From CAZWRV01 sp964636325 (GTDB lineage: Bacteria; Verrucomicrobiota; Lentisphaeria; Victivallales; GWF2-50-93): 46,725 nucleotides of DNA. Each line of letters starts with the position of its first letter. The stretch's first letter is position 1. The translations under genes were made by a program, and so were the position numbers. The notes under the pieces were generated by a model. It did no database searches, was not told where the DNA came from, and was given only the letters and a program-made list of their open reading frames with translations. The DNA lies in NCBI GenBank assembly GCA_964636325.1, contig CAZWRV010000045.1, positions 1-46,725 on the forward strand, written 5' to 3'. This document shows, piece by piece, positions 32,801 through 41,242 of the stretch.

Positions 32801-34160
32801 CTGCCATGTCGCTCTCGGGGATATAGGAGCCCCAGGCCCACGACTCATGCTGCCGGCACAACTGCGTCCATATGCGTCGCATGTTGAAACCGGTCCGCCG
32901 TTCCCCGGCGATGCGGCAAGGCTCTCTTGGAATGATCGCCTCGAATACCCAGCCTTCTGTTCCGTAGCTGGTTGCCGTCCGCCAGCCGCTGTTCCATTTG
33001 TAATCGGGTTCTTTGCCGGCTTCGAACCGGGCGTCACAAGCTGTGTTCTCTGCGTTCACGGCCATGCGGTACACGGGGCCATTCGGCCAGTCCGGCATCA
33101 GTTCCAAGACTATCTGATCGTCGCCCTCCAGGCTGGCATCTCGTTCCCTGTGCTCCGCCTTGAGCAGGCCAGTAATGCCGGTGGTCTGAGCCCAGGAACG
33201 CTTTACATGCTCCGGCCACTCCGACAACACGCCGACATACAAGTTCTCGTGATCCTGGAGCAAATACAGGCGGGTGCGGTTCCGGCTCAGCATGCCCTCG
33301 TCAGGGCCTTCGTCTATGATTGTCAGAGGCCCGTCAAACTGCATCGCACCCTTCCATTCGTCGTCGTCGAGTTTTCCGTCCAACCTAATCGGGATATCAG
33401 CGGGAGGGACAGGTGCCAACTGCTGCGTCAAAGGCTGAAGCTGCTGCAGCCAGACGCGCCGCAGCTCCGTGCCGGACAGAGGTCTGTCGAGCAGAACGAT
33501 TTCGTCGATCAGAATCGTCATTCCGTTGGGACCGCCGAATTGAAGCGTGGACGGATTGGCCGGCAATGAGAAATTCTGGTTCTCGGCGACATGCTGGCCG
33601 TCGAGATACAGACGCGCCCAGGGACCTTCCCACGTCAACGCCCACTGATGCCATCGATTGTAGTCGGTTCCGTAGGCTATGGATTCAGGGAGCATGACAA
33701 AGTTGTCGGTCTCGGTGTTATTCTTTCCGATATAGCGCCGGGACAGTATGCCCATCCATGGATGGGCGCCAGGCTTGTAGAATGACGCCCATCCGTTGCT
33801 GCCATGAATGCTGAAGAATCCGAATCCAGCTTGAAATGTGCATTTGACGTTGAAACCGTTGCTCCAGAACACAAGGGATCCGCGCGAAGGCCATCGTCCC
33901 TTGACGTCGCAGGAGAACGCCGTCCTGTCCGGCCCGCTCCACAGCGCCCGCCCGAAAAGCCCCGGCTTGGACTCGCTTTCCGCCCAGCTCTCAAAATCGA
34001 TGTGCAGCAGTTCATTGCCGCCTTCCGCGCCAAACGAGAGCCCGCCCGCCGGGGAAGCTTCCTCCGAGGTGACAGCCTTATGATTCTCATAGGCATGGGC
34101 AATCAAGCAGGAGGTGAGCAATCCCGCGCAAAACAGCATTCCTCCAAGATTGATCTTCAT
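29874..34160 (-). CDS. Giant lipoprotein-like protein: LamG, CBM9-like and TIM-barrel-like domains (paralogue 1)
   Basis: A protein of about 1428 aa. The start at 34160 gives MKINLGGMLFCAGLLTSC, a short leader with an LTSC lipobox, so it may be lipid-anchored. Residues about 45-245 are a LamG/concanavalin-like sandwich (HQWALTWEGPWARLYLDGQ, ending ILIDEIVLLDRPLSGTELRR). Residues about 255-470 are a CBM9-like module (PIRLDGKLDDDEWKGAMQF, then ENLYVGVLSE). Later come beta domains and a barrel-like region with YRNYFLWRFHELFKK, ALYFDVSGALPSRNP and KFHQSGMPDLAYMSF. The end LVFPITPWNFRMIVLEKKE matches the end of the 1373-aa neighbour, showing common origin. It resembles large GH123-type or DUF6067-like proteins (inference). 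Substrate unknown. Confidence 0.65.
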   Translation of the reverse strand: MKINLGGMLFCAGLLTSCLIAHAYENHKAVTSEEASPAGGLSFGAEGGNELLHIDFESWAESESKPGLFGRALWSGPDRTAFSCDVKGRWPSRGSLVFWSNGFNVKCTFQAGFGFFSIHGSNGWASFYKPGAHPWMGILSRRYIGKNNTETDNFVMLPESIAYGTDYNRWHQWALTWEGPWARLYLDGQHVAENQNFSLPANPSTLQFGGPNGMTILIDEIVLLDRPLSGTELRRVWLQQLQPLTQQLAPVPPADIPIRLDGKLDDDEWKGAMQFDGPLTIIDEGPDEGMLSRNRTRLYLLQDHENLYVGVLSEWPEHVKRSWAQTTGITGLLKAEHRERDASLEGDDQIVLELMPDWPNGPVYRMAVNAENTACDARFEAGKEPDYKWNSGWRTATSYGTEGWVFEAIIPREPCRIAGERRTGFNMRRIWTQLCRQHESWAWGSYIPESDMAALKVVDRKKETPMAVAETATEQSVESFMEELTRARVSEFEKIHGLRHPTLWAPAGLLSLSSKALPAIRFQFDPALPPAAVNMTLTSSDISANQPACTVGSRSGEQFATNSEKKDGSWVFALAKSFEDVRTGDLAVSLVDGAAGPETFRWTGYFLQEQTTELAKWYYLTKDLLRLRVYVGMLPPTVAQHCEVTADVEDTSAKGKALVSRTVDSISQLQPEVLLPLAAIPPGTYSLNVRVKSDGKLAAQHRLPFTKPPRPEWYDCAAGLSDKVPPPWTPVAVAGETVSVWGRQYRFNQSLFPEQIDTVGMPLLRAPIILSMKLADGTEATTAGGRCESVWAQRDPTQAAGERRLTLPSCEISNSLWLDYDGLLWFTITLTPKSTPLKINRLCFEIPLTTAFSQYINGYDYGLARTGKLPADGQWAGAVPAWVGNAYGGIQWVNDTSGQFRVSDEGRIVEVAPGKEGATMRVVLADGGIAVEKPLIFDFGIVATPVRPRYPDYRRWLSGDSQVQWGYTWFPKGQEYEPGATGWVGQRLIHRDKEHSSYCGPYVCTGAVCPNRDFLTYGDEWQADQTGADKSITQAVHSYRNYFLWRFHELFKKEPFAALYFDVSGALPSRNPFNDTERVLPDGHHVGTLGVLGNRDIVRRLYTMVKQKYPDAIIKFHQSGMPDLAYMSFADSFVDGENTFGYLGSHSSYYGFMRPDRYVAEYMGHNFGYVTDFLPQFTRAGAWNTASLATPQGVAVTDHVLGLTLLHDSNIWESYASPFAANRLRDALRKFHWGTQYKMIPWWEQKIAALPWPELYVSFYVDDGGTNKQSSVDSEGYYYTCVKGQARTVIAVFCNESDQKGVLKVPLKWEDLGLPSAGAGLAVTNAVHAKGFRMVYDKGTKKWVMGPLVNETDEMLEAMDESIEEGGAKKPDEKWDTDTGEMETMSADSAKNISDNKVPDEPASIQDGQLVFPITPWNFRMIVLEKKE

Positions 34161-34306
34161 TCCGTCATCTTTGTCCTTATATTTGCCGTTATCGTCGCCC
34201 CTGAGCTTCTTCGCAATCCTAATAGTAAACTTCGCCGGTCGATTAAGATTATGATTTAGCGGAGTCGGCAAACGCCAAGCTCCAGATAAACCTCAAACAT
34301 CAAACT

Positions 34307-35624
34307 TCATTTCTCATTCCGGAACTTCACCCAGGCTGGCCATGCCTTCACATTGATCGTCGCCAATACGCCAAGGTCGCTTCGCGTGTCCGATCGGGCC
34401 GCCATCGCCTTCGAGCCAAAGAGTCGTCCAAGCCTTGCGCCGACCGGCCAGAGAGCGGACGGACTCGTTGACGCCGGCCTGCCATTGGGGGATGGCATTG
34501 TCGAGCTGCGCGAGAGTGACGTCTGCCGGCAGGCATTCGTTCAGACCGCGCCAATAATCTCCCCATCGCATCCATTTGTCGCCGCCCCACCCGCTGAAGA
34601 CGATGCTGATCGAGGGGCGGATTTCCCTGGCCGTCTCTTATGCCCAATTGAACAATGCCGCCAGCCGGACGCCCTCCGCCTGCCGGTTGGGAGCGAAGGA
34701 CAGATACCGGAAATGTCTTCCGAACTGGCGGGACAGACGCGGATAGCCGGGCGAAGCATCGAACGTCTGCCATCCGTAGAGCCCCATCCCTTCGCTTTCC
34801 CAAAGGCACAAGGTATGGAGATCGGGATATGCTTCGAGAACATGGCGGATACGGCGGACCAACTGCCGCCGACAGTCCGGCGAGCTTGGATCTCCAGCAA
34901 TTTCAAAACCGAAAGCGGTGTTGATGCCGAGGTCTTTGGCGAAACCTATCACACTCCGGAACCTCGTCTGCGCCGCTTCGATCCCGCCGGGGGCCGCACC
35001 CCACACTCCATTGCGCGAGTCCTTGAAGAACCGTGCCGTGCCGTTAGGGAACTTATCTACACGGATGCCGGCCACGCCGCCGCAAGGCGGATTGAAAGAG
35101 TTCTGATAAGGTTTGCCGTGCGACCACTGGCCGCGCGCATCGCGGAACGCCGCGAGCGGCTCGTGGTCGTAGTTGTGGAACCAAACATAGTTACAGCCCC
35201 ATCTCCATATCGTAAGGAGGAAACGCTCGTAGTCGGGAAGGTTCCAGACGTTGATGCTGTTGAGCAGGTTGCCCCACGGCAGAAACCCGCGGACGGCGAA
35301 GGCCGGACGAACCTTCATTGCCCTGCCTGCAGCCGGCCAGTGCAGCTCAGGCCGCCGAGGTACGACGTCGGCAAAAAAACTGAAACCGAAGCCCATCAGC
35401 CTCAGTGCATGATGAAATCCGTGCGAAGCTCCGCGCAGGCCGTCCGAGCGTATTGTCAATTCCGCGCCGTCCAGTTCAAGCGAATAGCTTTCGGAATCGC
35501 CCTGGCCTGCCTGGACCGTGATATGCCGCAACGAGTCGGGACAGCTTTGATTCTTCAGATAATGTCCGGCTTCACGGCGAAGGGCGTTGAACCTCGGTTC
35601 GGACGGGATGGAACACGCAATCAT
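34307..35624 (-). pseudogene. Broken glycoside hydrolase (GH20b/GH67-like N-domain plus TIM barrel)
   Basis: From ATG 35624 (AGAAGGAAG just upstream) the frame encodes about 328 residues: SYSLELDGAELTIRSDGLRG and ASHGFHHALRLMGFGFSFF form an alpha/beta domain like those before GH20 and GH67 barrels, followed by barrel strands (YERFLLTIWRWGCNYVWFHN, LGINTAFGFEIAGD). A TAA at 34638-34640 interrupts it. In the same frame the protein goes on: ISIVFSGWGGDKWMRWGDYW to WTTLWLEGDGGPIGHAK. Near 34385 it shifts by one base to LGVLATINVKAWPAWVKF and stops at 34307. Two lesions make sequencing error less likely. It sits between the two giant paralogues. The space 34161-34306 holds nothing further. Confidence 0.72.
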
Positions 35625-35654
35625 GGGCTTCCTTCTGGCGAATTGTTCTCTCAA

Positions 35655-38600
35655 CTATTTCGCTTCCTCCAGCACGATCATCCGGTAGTTGAACGGAGTC
35701 ATGGGGAACACGGCCTCTCCGTTTTCGATTTTAGCCGATTCTTCAGGGCGCGGAAAGAAGACAGCCTTGTCCACTTCCTCGCCTTTTTCGTTTTTCGCCT
35801 TCTCTATGCGGAATCCGGTGCTGTGGACGGAGTTTTCGGCAGTCACATTGCCGGGGGAGTCAAATCCGAGTTTCTTCCAGTCGGGTTTCAGGCGCATCTC
35901 GCCCTTGTAGTCACTGTTGTTGTATACGATCATGACAGCCTTTTTGGGAACGGGCGCATCTTCCTTCCCGGCGTAGAAGGACCAGTCGCGGCTCTTGTCG
36001 ATTTTCCATGGCTGCAGGATGTAGAACGAGGCATACATCTCGGGCTTAGGCAGTTGCACGATATCCTGCCGCCAGTATGGGATAAACTGGTATGCCGGAC
36101 TGTATAGGCGGTTCCGCTCCACGGCGCGGTAGGTGCGTTCGCAGACTTTTTCCCGCTCGCCCTGGATCTGCCATCCTCCGGCTTCCACGTCGTGCAAAAG
36201 GCAGAGGCCGTGCAGATGGTCTATCAGATTCTCGCATCCGGCGGCGTCAGCCCATTCGGCCCGTATGCGGCCTTGCCCGAGGAACATCACCGGCCAGCCG
36301 AAGTTGTGCCCCATGTATTCGGCGCGGAATTTTGCGGGGTCGAGCACTCCGACATAGGTCTGCTGCCTGTCGTTCATGATCGAGTTGAAGTTTTCGCCGT
36401 CCCATGAAAAGGTTCCGAATCCCTCGTATGCCATGTTCGGCATGCCTGACTGATGCATGCCCACCCAGATAAACGGATAATACTGTATGATCATGTTGTA
36501 GAGTCGCTTGCAGATGTCGCGCGCGCCGAGGATTGGATATGTCACTGCAACCGAGCCGTCGCGACGGACGTATCCCGCGCCCGCATAAGGATTGGCAGAC
36601 GGGCTTTCCATGGCGCCGTCGTAGTACAAGCTCTGGTGCGGATTTCCCTGGAAAGACTTCCAGTGCCGCCAGACGAACCAGTCGCGGTAGCTCTTGGACG
36701 CATGCGTGGTGCCTACGACGTCCGCCGGCAGGGTATTGTCGCTGGCCAGCCATTCGTCGCCGAAGTCCTCGAAGTCCTTGGTCTTGGTGTTGATGGCGCC
36801 CGTCGTTATGTAGATGTTCTGCATCCACATGCGGATTGGCGGCTCCTGGACAATCCCCCTCCATCCGGACTTTTTCCCGCCCCAGTAGTCGGGCGCCGGC
36901 AAATATTCGTCGCCCTGGGGATACCAGGGGCCGGGGCCACCGATGACACCCCAGGAACGAGGATCTGACCAGGTGCGATAGAGCTTGGGCCGCACCGGCG
37001 TGGCGGTGAATCCGAACTCGATCACGTGCGGCTTCTCGAATTCGGTGGGCACGTCGATCATGACGACACGCATGGTCACCCCTTCCGGATGCAGTTCGAT
37101 GTTCATCATTTTTCTGCTGTCCTTCTGGAAGAACCATCCGTCGGTCTCGCAGAACCATTGGATGCCGCCGTCGCCGTTGCCCAGCCAGACGGGGCGGTTT
37201 TCGCAGACGAACCCCCTTTCCGGCAGTCTCCCTGTCTGCCTCTGCGAATAGTCGTATGTGTTTATGACATCTGTGAATTCCTTCGTCAGCGGGATTTCCA
37301 GCTCCATCGAATCGATTATGACTTTGTTTTTCGGCTGAATCGTAAGCCTGCACCAGACCAGGCCGTCATATTCGGACCAGAGCTCGTTCTGGATCGAGAA
37401 ATCCTTTCCGGCGATCGACCGCACGCCTTCGATGCGCAGGTCGGTCTGCTTCGTCCATTTGGTGTCGGCGTCGGCCGTGCTGGAATCGAGCGTTTCGCCC
37501 GCGGCAGATTTCACCGCCAGGCGCATCGGGGAGCGCAGCATCTTACCCTGCGGGGTGCACCAAGTTATTATCTGCTCCGGCAGAAGCCTCCTGCCGAACT
37601 GGTAGATCCGGTTCCAGCAGGAGATTCCATCGTTGTCTGCGAGCTTCATCGCTGTCCAGGGATATGGGACACCCAGTTCCCTGCCGATCTCATTCTCCCA
37701 CCATTCCGGCAGGGGCGGGCGCTCATATGCCGTAGAGTGGGTTATGGGCTTTGCGTCCTTGGCGCTGAAAGTCAGTTCGGCGGCATAAGTTCCGACAGGC
37801 CAGTCTCTTGTGGAGACCGTGAATTCAGGTGTGTAGCTTGGCAGTCCGGAATAAGACTTCTCGAACACGGTCTTCTTCGTCTTTTCATCGCGTATTGCTA
37901 TGCCGAGATGGATGTCCTTGAGGTCGCAGGCGCCCATGAACTCGGCGTTGCACTGGAGCTTGATCTCCTCCCTCGAACGATATTTGCGCAGGCGTATTTC
38001 CGGGCGGTATTTCCGCAGCACTGGGAGCGTAGTGACATGATAGAGCCTGCCGTCCGCCGCGTCCGCCACAGTGAAGACCACCTCATGTGTGCGGAAGTCA
38101 ACTATCCTCCCCTTCCTGGAATAAGGTTTGCTTTCCCCCGGCGCAAGCGCCACCTGTTCCTCGCCGTCCAATTCACCGGAGTTGGTGGCCACTTTTACGC
38201 TCAGCGTCTTAGGCTTGTCGGTCAGGTTGATGAGCACCGCTTCAAAATCCATGGATCCGCGACGTATCTGCCCGACGTCCTTGAGTTGGACGACAACGCC
38301 CTGTTCGCCCTGGAACACCACTTCCCCCGCCGGTCTTCCGAGCCTTGTGCAATCCTTCCAGTCCCGGTTGCCGAAACACCAGGCATGATCTTCCTGAATC
38401 ACCTGTTTCCATATCCGTGCCATGTTGATGTGAAGAGTTTCCCCGGCTTTCGGCTCGCCGAAATAGAAATCGCTCCATGGTATCGCCAGTTCGACTGACC
38501 AGCCCTTGTCGGTCAGCGTGTCGCGCAGCTTGAGCTTCGGCTCCCAGGCGATGCTGATACCCTTGAGCTGCGACCCCGGCGCCGAGCCTCCGTCGTAAAA

Positions 38601-39776
38601 ATCGTAGGTGGTGCCGAGATGGTTGACAAAGACCTTGTATTCGTCGCCGTTAGGGTAGGGATTCACTATCGAGAAGCGGAGGCTGTCGTCACGCTCGACG
38701 CTGTCGTCATGCTTGGTCACGGCGCTGGCGAGCATGGCCACGATGAGCTGGACCTGGTCGGCGATCTTTGCCGGCGGGGGGCTGTGGTGCGCAAAATACA
38801 GATACTGGTCGTCGTATGTGACCCAGAAACGGCTCTGGTCCATGGCGAGATCCGCCGGCCCCGAAAAATCATAGATGCTGGCATATGCGATCTTAAGCAG
38901 TCCTGTGACCTCCGCCGCCTGCCCCCATTCCTCCGGAGAGAGGATGCCATCAACCTGGATCGGCTTGCGCGCCTTTGTTACCGCCATGAGCTTGCGTCCC
39001 ACGACAAGCCCCTGTTCAACGACCAGGCGGTTGATTTCCGCCGGCAGGAGGGGGCGGTCATAGGTGGAGAGATCGTCGATGACCTTGTTGGTTCTTCCGC
39101 CTGCTGTCGCCTGGCCTACGATGATTCTCTTGATCTTGCCAGGCATAGGCAGCAGAATGTTTTCCGCCTTGGGCTGCCCGTCGACATATATCGTGGCCTT
39201 GCAGTCGGCATAAGTCAGCGCGAACTGGTGCAGCCGGTCCGGATCAAAGTCAATCGGAATGTCGACCTGCGCAGTTCCGGGGGCGTAAACGGAAAGCGTC
39301 TTTGCCGCCGTCTTGCCGAACACCACATTTCCTTTTTCACCTTCGAGCGTGATCAGCTCTTCCGCCTGGGGGACTGATATGTCCCATCCTTTTCCTTTCA
39401 CCCAGAAAATCAGCGAGCCGCTTCCGTCCTGCCAGTTGCCTCCGCTCGGGAATGCAACTGACTGGCCCTCTCCGCCTGTCGGGAACCATCTGGCATATGT
39501 GTAATTTCCGCTGGGTTCGTCTTCACCGTGCCCGTAAAGAGGCCATTCCGCCACTTCAAAGGCTTTGTCCGATGCTGCTGTTCCTCTCCCCTTCTCCATG
39601 CCTTTCTGGTCGAGAATGCGGAACGCCCTTTCCCTGTAATTTCCTGTCGAGTTCTCGAACGGAACATACATCAGCCGCGAGGACAGAATGAAATCCTCGC
39701 AAAATGCACCCCCCCCCATCAATCCCGCTGATATCGCCGTTAACCAGATCCGCTTGATTCCTGGTTTTAGTCCCAT
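35655..39776 (-). CDS. Giant secreted protein: LamG-like, CBM9-like and TIM-barrel-like domains (paralogue 2)
   Basis: A 1373-aa protein with a signal peptide (basic GIKRIW, hydrophobic LTAISAGLMGGGA, cleavage near FCED). Residues about 40-265 are LamG-like (SLIFWVKGKGWDIS, LHQFALTYADCKATIYVDG, VIDDLSTYDRPLLPAEINRL). Residues about 275-490 are CBM9-like (PIQVDGILSPEEWGQAAEV, DDQYLYFAHHS, WSVELAIPWSDF). The C-terminal half repeats the plan of the 1428-aa protein, with matching blocks: YRDWFVWRHWKSFQ, SLYYDGAMESPSANPYAG, MHQSGMPNMAYEGF and a FPMTPFNYRMIVLEEAK end. The conserved Asp and Glu in those blocks may be catalytic. Probably binds and cuts an extracellular or periplasmic glycan. The upstream gap to the URO-D-like gene is only 40 bp. 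Confidence 0.68.
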   Translation of the reverse strand: MGLKPGIKRIWLTAISAGLMGGGAFCEDFILSSRLMYVPFENSTGNYRERAFRILDQKGMEKGRGTAASDKAFEVAEWPLYGHGEDEPSGNYTYARWFPTGGEGQSVAFPSGGNWQDGSGSLIFWVKGKGWDISVPQAEELITLEGEKGNVVFGKTAAKTLSVYAPGTAQVDIPIDFDPDRLHQFALTYADCKATIYVDGQPKAENILLPMPGKIKRIIVGQATAGGRTNKVIDDLSTYDRPLLPAEINRLVVEQGLVVGRKLMAVTKARKPIQVDGILSPEEWGQAAEVTGLLKIAYASIYDFSGPADLAMDQSRFWVTYDDQYLYFAHHSPPPAKIADQVQLIVAMLASAVTKHDDSVERDDSLRFSIVNPYPNGDEYKVFVNHLGTTYDFYDGGSAPGSQLKGISIAWEPKLKLRDTLTDKGWSVELAIPWSDFYFGEPKAGETLHINMARIWKQVIQEDHAWCFGNRDWKDCTRLGRPAGEVVFQGEQGVVVQLKDVGQIRRGSMDFEAVLINLTDKPKTLSVKVATNSGELDGEEQVALAPGESKPYSRKGRIVDFRTHEVVFTVADAADGRLYHVTTLPVLRKYRPEIRLRKYRSREEIKLQCNAEFMGACDLKDIHLGIAIRDEKTKKTVFEKSYSGLPSYTPEFTVSTRDWPVGTYAAELTFSAKDAKPITHSTAYERPPLPEWWENEIGRELGVPYPWTAMKLADNDGISCWNRIYQFGRRLLPEQIITWCTPQGKMLRSPMRLAVKSAAGETLDSSTADADTKWTKQTDLRIEGVRSIAGKDFSIQNELWSEYDGLVWCRLTIQPKNKVIIDSMELEIPLTKEFTDVINTYDYSQRQTGRLPERGFVCENRPVWLGNGDGGIQWFCETDGWFFQKDSRKMMNIELHPEGVTMRVVMIDVPTEFEKPHVIEFGFTATPVRPKLYRTWSDPRSWGVIGGPGPWYPQGDEYLPAPDYWGGKKSGWRGIVQEPPIRMWMQNIYITTGAINTKTKDFEDFGDEWLASDNTLPADVVGTTHASKSYRDWFVWRHWKSFQGNPHQSLYYDGAMESPSANPYAGAGYVRRDGSVAVTYPILGARDICKRLYNMIIQYYPFIWVGMHQSGMPNMAYEGFGTFSWDGENFNSIMNDRQQTYVGVLDPAKFRAEYMGHNFGWPVMFLGQGRIRAEWADAAGCENLIDHLHGLCLLHDVEAGGWQIQGEREKVCERTYRAVERNRLYSPAYQFIPYWRQDIVQLPKPEMYASFYILQPWKIDKSRDWSFYAGKEDAPVPKKAVMIVYNNSDYKGEMRLKPDWKKLGFDSPGNVTAENSVHSTGFRIEKAKNEKGEEVDKAVFFPRPEESAKIENGEAVFPMTPFNYRMIVLEEAK

Positions 39777-39816
39777 CTTTCAATCTCCTTTTCTTTATAT
39801 TTGGTTCTTAAGCGTG

Positions 39817-40908
39817 TCAAATTAATGAGTCAACATGCGAGCCGGCCCAGCGCACGGCATTGGCCGTCAGTTCACCGGCTTCGGCATTACTTCCGGCGGA
39901 GGTGGAAATCGCCAGACCTTCCGGACGCAAGTGGCGAATCAGGAACTCCACGTTTTCAGGGCCTGCATCGATATCCAGGCATTTCCCGGACTGCTGGACG
40001 CGGCGGTAAAAGTCAAGATGGGCGGGGCCGTTGGGCGGCTCTTTGGGGTTTGGCGAATATTGGATCACTCTGATATATGGACAGCTCAAGCATGATACCA
40101 AATGCTGCTTATAGCCGCATGTATGATAATGCAGCCGTCCGAAGTGCTCTCCCTGCCAGTTAAGCTCGGGTAGGACAAAATTGTCAAACATCTCCGGAGA
40201 AATCATTGCGGCCGCATCAGCTTGGACGCATTTGAAAAACTTCCTTCCCCATATATTTGTCCAGCTCAGATAGCCGACATCACCCTGGCGGGAATCCAGC
40301 ATCCGCTGAATATAGATTGAATTTTCGTATGATGGCATACGCATTTCGTGAAGACGTGCAATGCACTGCCCTGGCTCGGTGGCCATGTCAAGCAGCATCT
40401 CCGAGTTGCCACGAAGCATGTTCAGCAGATCGATATGTTCAAACTGGGCGGGGCATGGCACAATGAAACGGCCTGCCGCCTTGTCAAGTAGACGACGGCA
40501 GACAATCTCAACCTTCAGTCGCCATGGATCGTCCGGTCCGGGATGCCATCCCAAAGGCTGGTCCATGCTGTCCATCGACGGACATATTGATATTCCGCCT
40601 TCATGAAACTCAAGATTGTTGCCGCATCCCATTGCAGTGCCGGCCATGAAATAAGGGGCGGCGGGAGGCATTTCTCCGCACAAGTAATTGCCCTCCAGGT
40701 ATTTCAGCGACTGCGCCAAAACATACTCCGGATTAAACCAGCGATCCTCGGACGACCGAAGCTCCGGCAGTATAACTTCCCTCCCGTCCGTACGGGGAAC
40801 TCTGATATTTAAGCATGGACGATCCGTCGGTTCCAACTCCCAGAACGCGTCCCAGCGCATCTGAGCTTTTACCCAGTCGGGCTTGTAGGTGAAATCAGTC
40901 AAGGTCAT
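39817..40908 (-). CDS. Uroporphyrinogen-decarboxylase-like protein (second copy)
   Basis: A 363-aa URO-D superfamily protein, distinct from the one at 5328-6416. It opens with KPDWVKAQMRWDAFWELEP, has DAAAMISPEMFDNFVLPELN, the family helix before the active-site strand, then GRLHYHTCGYKQHL, where HTCG keeps the H-x-C metal motif of MtaA/CmuA-type methyltransferases. The end reads GLAISTSAGSNAEAGELT. I choose the ATG at 40908, which overlaps the stop of an 89-aa ORF as ATGA; a GTG at 40920 is possible. It sits between a beta-helix protein and the giant paralogues, so a linked sugar-modification role is plausible. No corrinoid-binding protein gene is visible nearby. Confidence 0.75.
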   Translation of the reverse strand: MTLTDFTYKPDWVKAQMRWDAFWELEPTDRPCLNIRVPRTDGREVILPELRSSEDRWFNPEYVLAQSLKYLEGNYLCGEMPPAAPYFMAGTAMGCGNNLEFHEGGISICPSMDSMDQPLGWHPGPDDPWRLKVEIVCRRLLDKAAGRFIVPCPAQFEHIDLLNMLRGNSEMLLDMATEPGQCIARLHEMRMPSYENSIYIQRMLDSRQGDVGYLSWTNIWGRKFFKCVQADAAAMISPEMFDNFVLPELNWQGEHFGRLHYHTCGYKQHLVSCLSCPYIRVIQYSPNPKEPPNGPAHLDFYRRVQQSGKCLDIDAGPENVEFLIRHLRPEGLAISTSAGSNAEAGELTANAVRWAGSHVDSLI

Positions 40909-41174
40909 ACGGCGTTCCACATGTCGGGCCCGCCGTCCTCCATCGCTCTGGAAGAATCAACGCTCATATGAGCCCCATTAACTGTTGTTTGACTCCGCTC
41001 ACTCCGCCTCGGCGCGGATATAGTGATATGCGCTCTGACATTAACGAATCCTTCCCACTCGCCGTCTGCCGTGATCCTGGCCGACGCATCATCTCCGTCG
41101 GAATGCGCTGTAATACAGATCGCCGCCAACCCCGCGCACAGCAGCACCGTTCTCATCCGCCTGTTGCTTCTCAT
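40905..41174 (-). CDS. Short exported ORF coupled to the URO-D-like gene; possibly a truncated enzyme
   Basis: An 89-codon frame. MRSNRRMRTVLLCAGLAAIC is a good signal-peptide start (basic then hydrophobic, cleavage near ITA-HS). ADGEWEGFVNVRAHITIS reads like the first strands of a beta domain, after which the sequence loses character. The TGA stop overlaps the ATG of the URO-D-like gene (ATGA). It may be the stump of a larger secreted enzyme that kept its translational coupling, or a real small exported protein. GGA lies 9 bases before the ATG. Confidence 0.4.
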   Translation of the reverse strand: MRSNRRMRTVLLCAGLAAICITAHSDGDDASARITADGEWEGFVNVRAHITISAPRRSERSQTTVNGAHMSVDSSRAMEDGGPDMWNAV

Positions 41175-41242
41175 TTTATTGTTCCATCTTTCTTATATTG
41201 TCATTAATTTTTTACAGCATCAATTTCGCCATTGTTTTCTTC

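Noticed and set aside
34353..36107. 584-codon plus-strand frame opposite the broken hydrolase and the end of the 1373-aa gene
   Set aside because: The minus strand carries sensible conserved protein throughout, even across the lesions; the plus frame has no motif or ribosome site.
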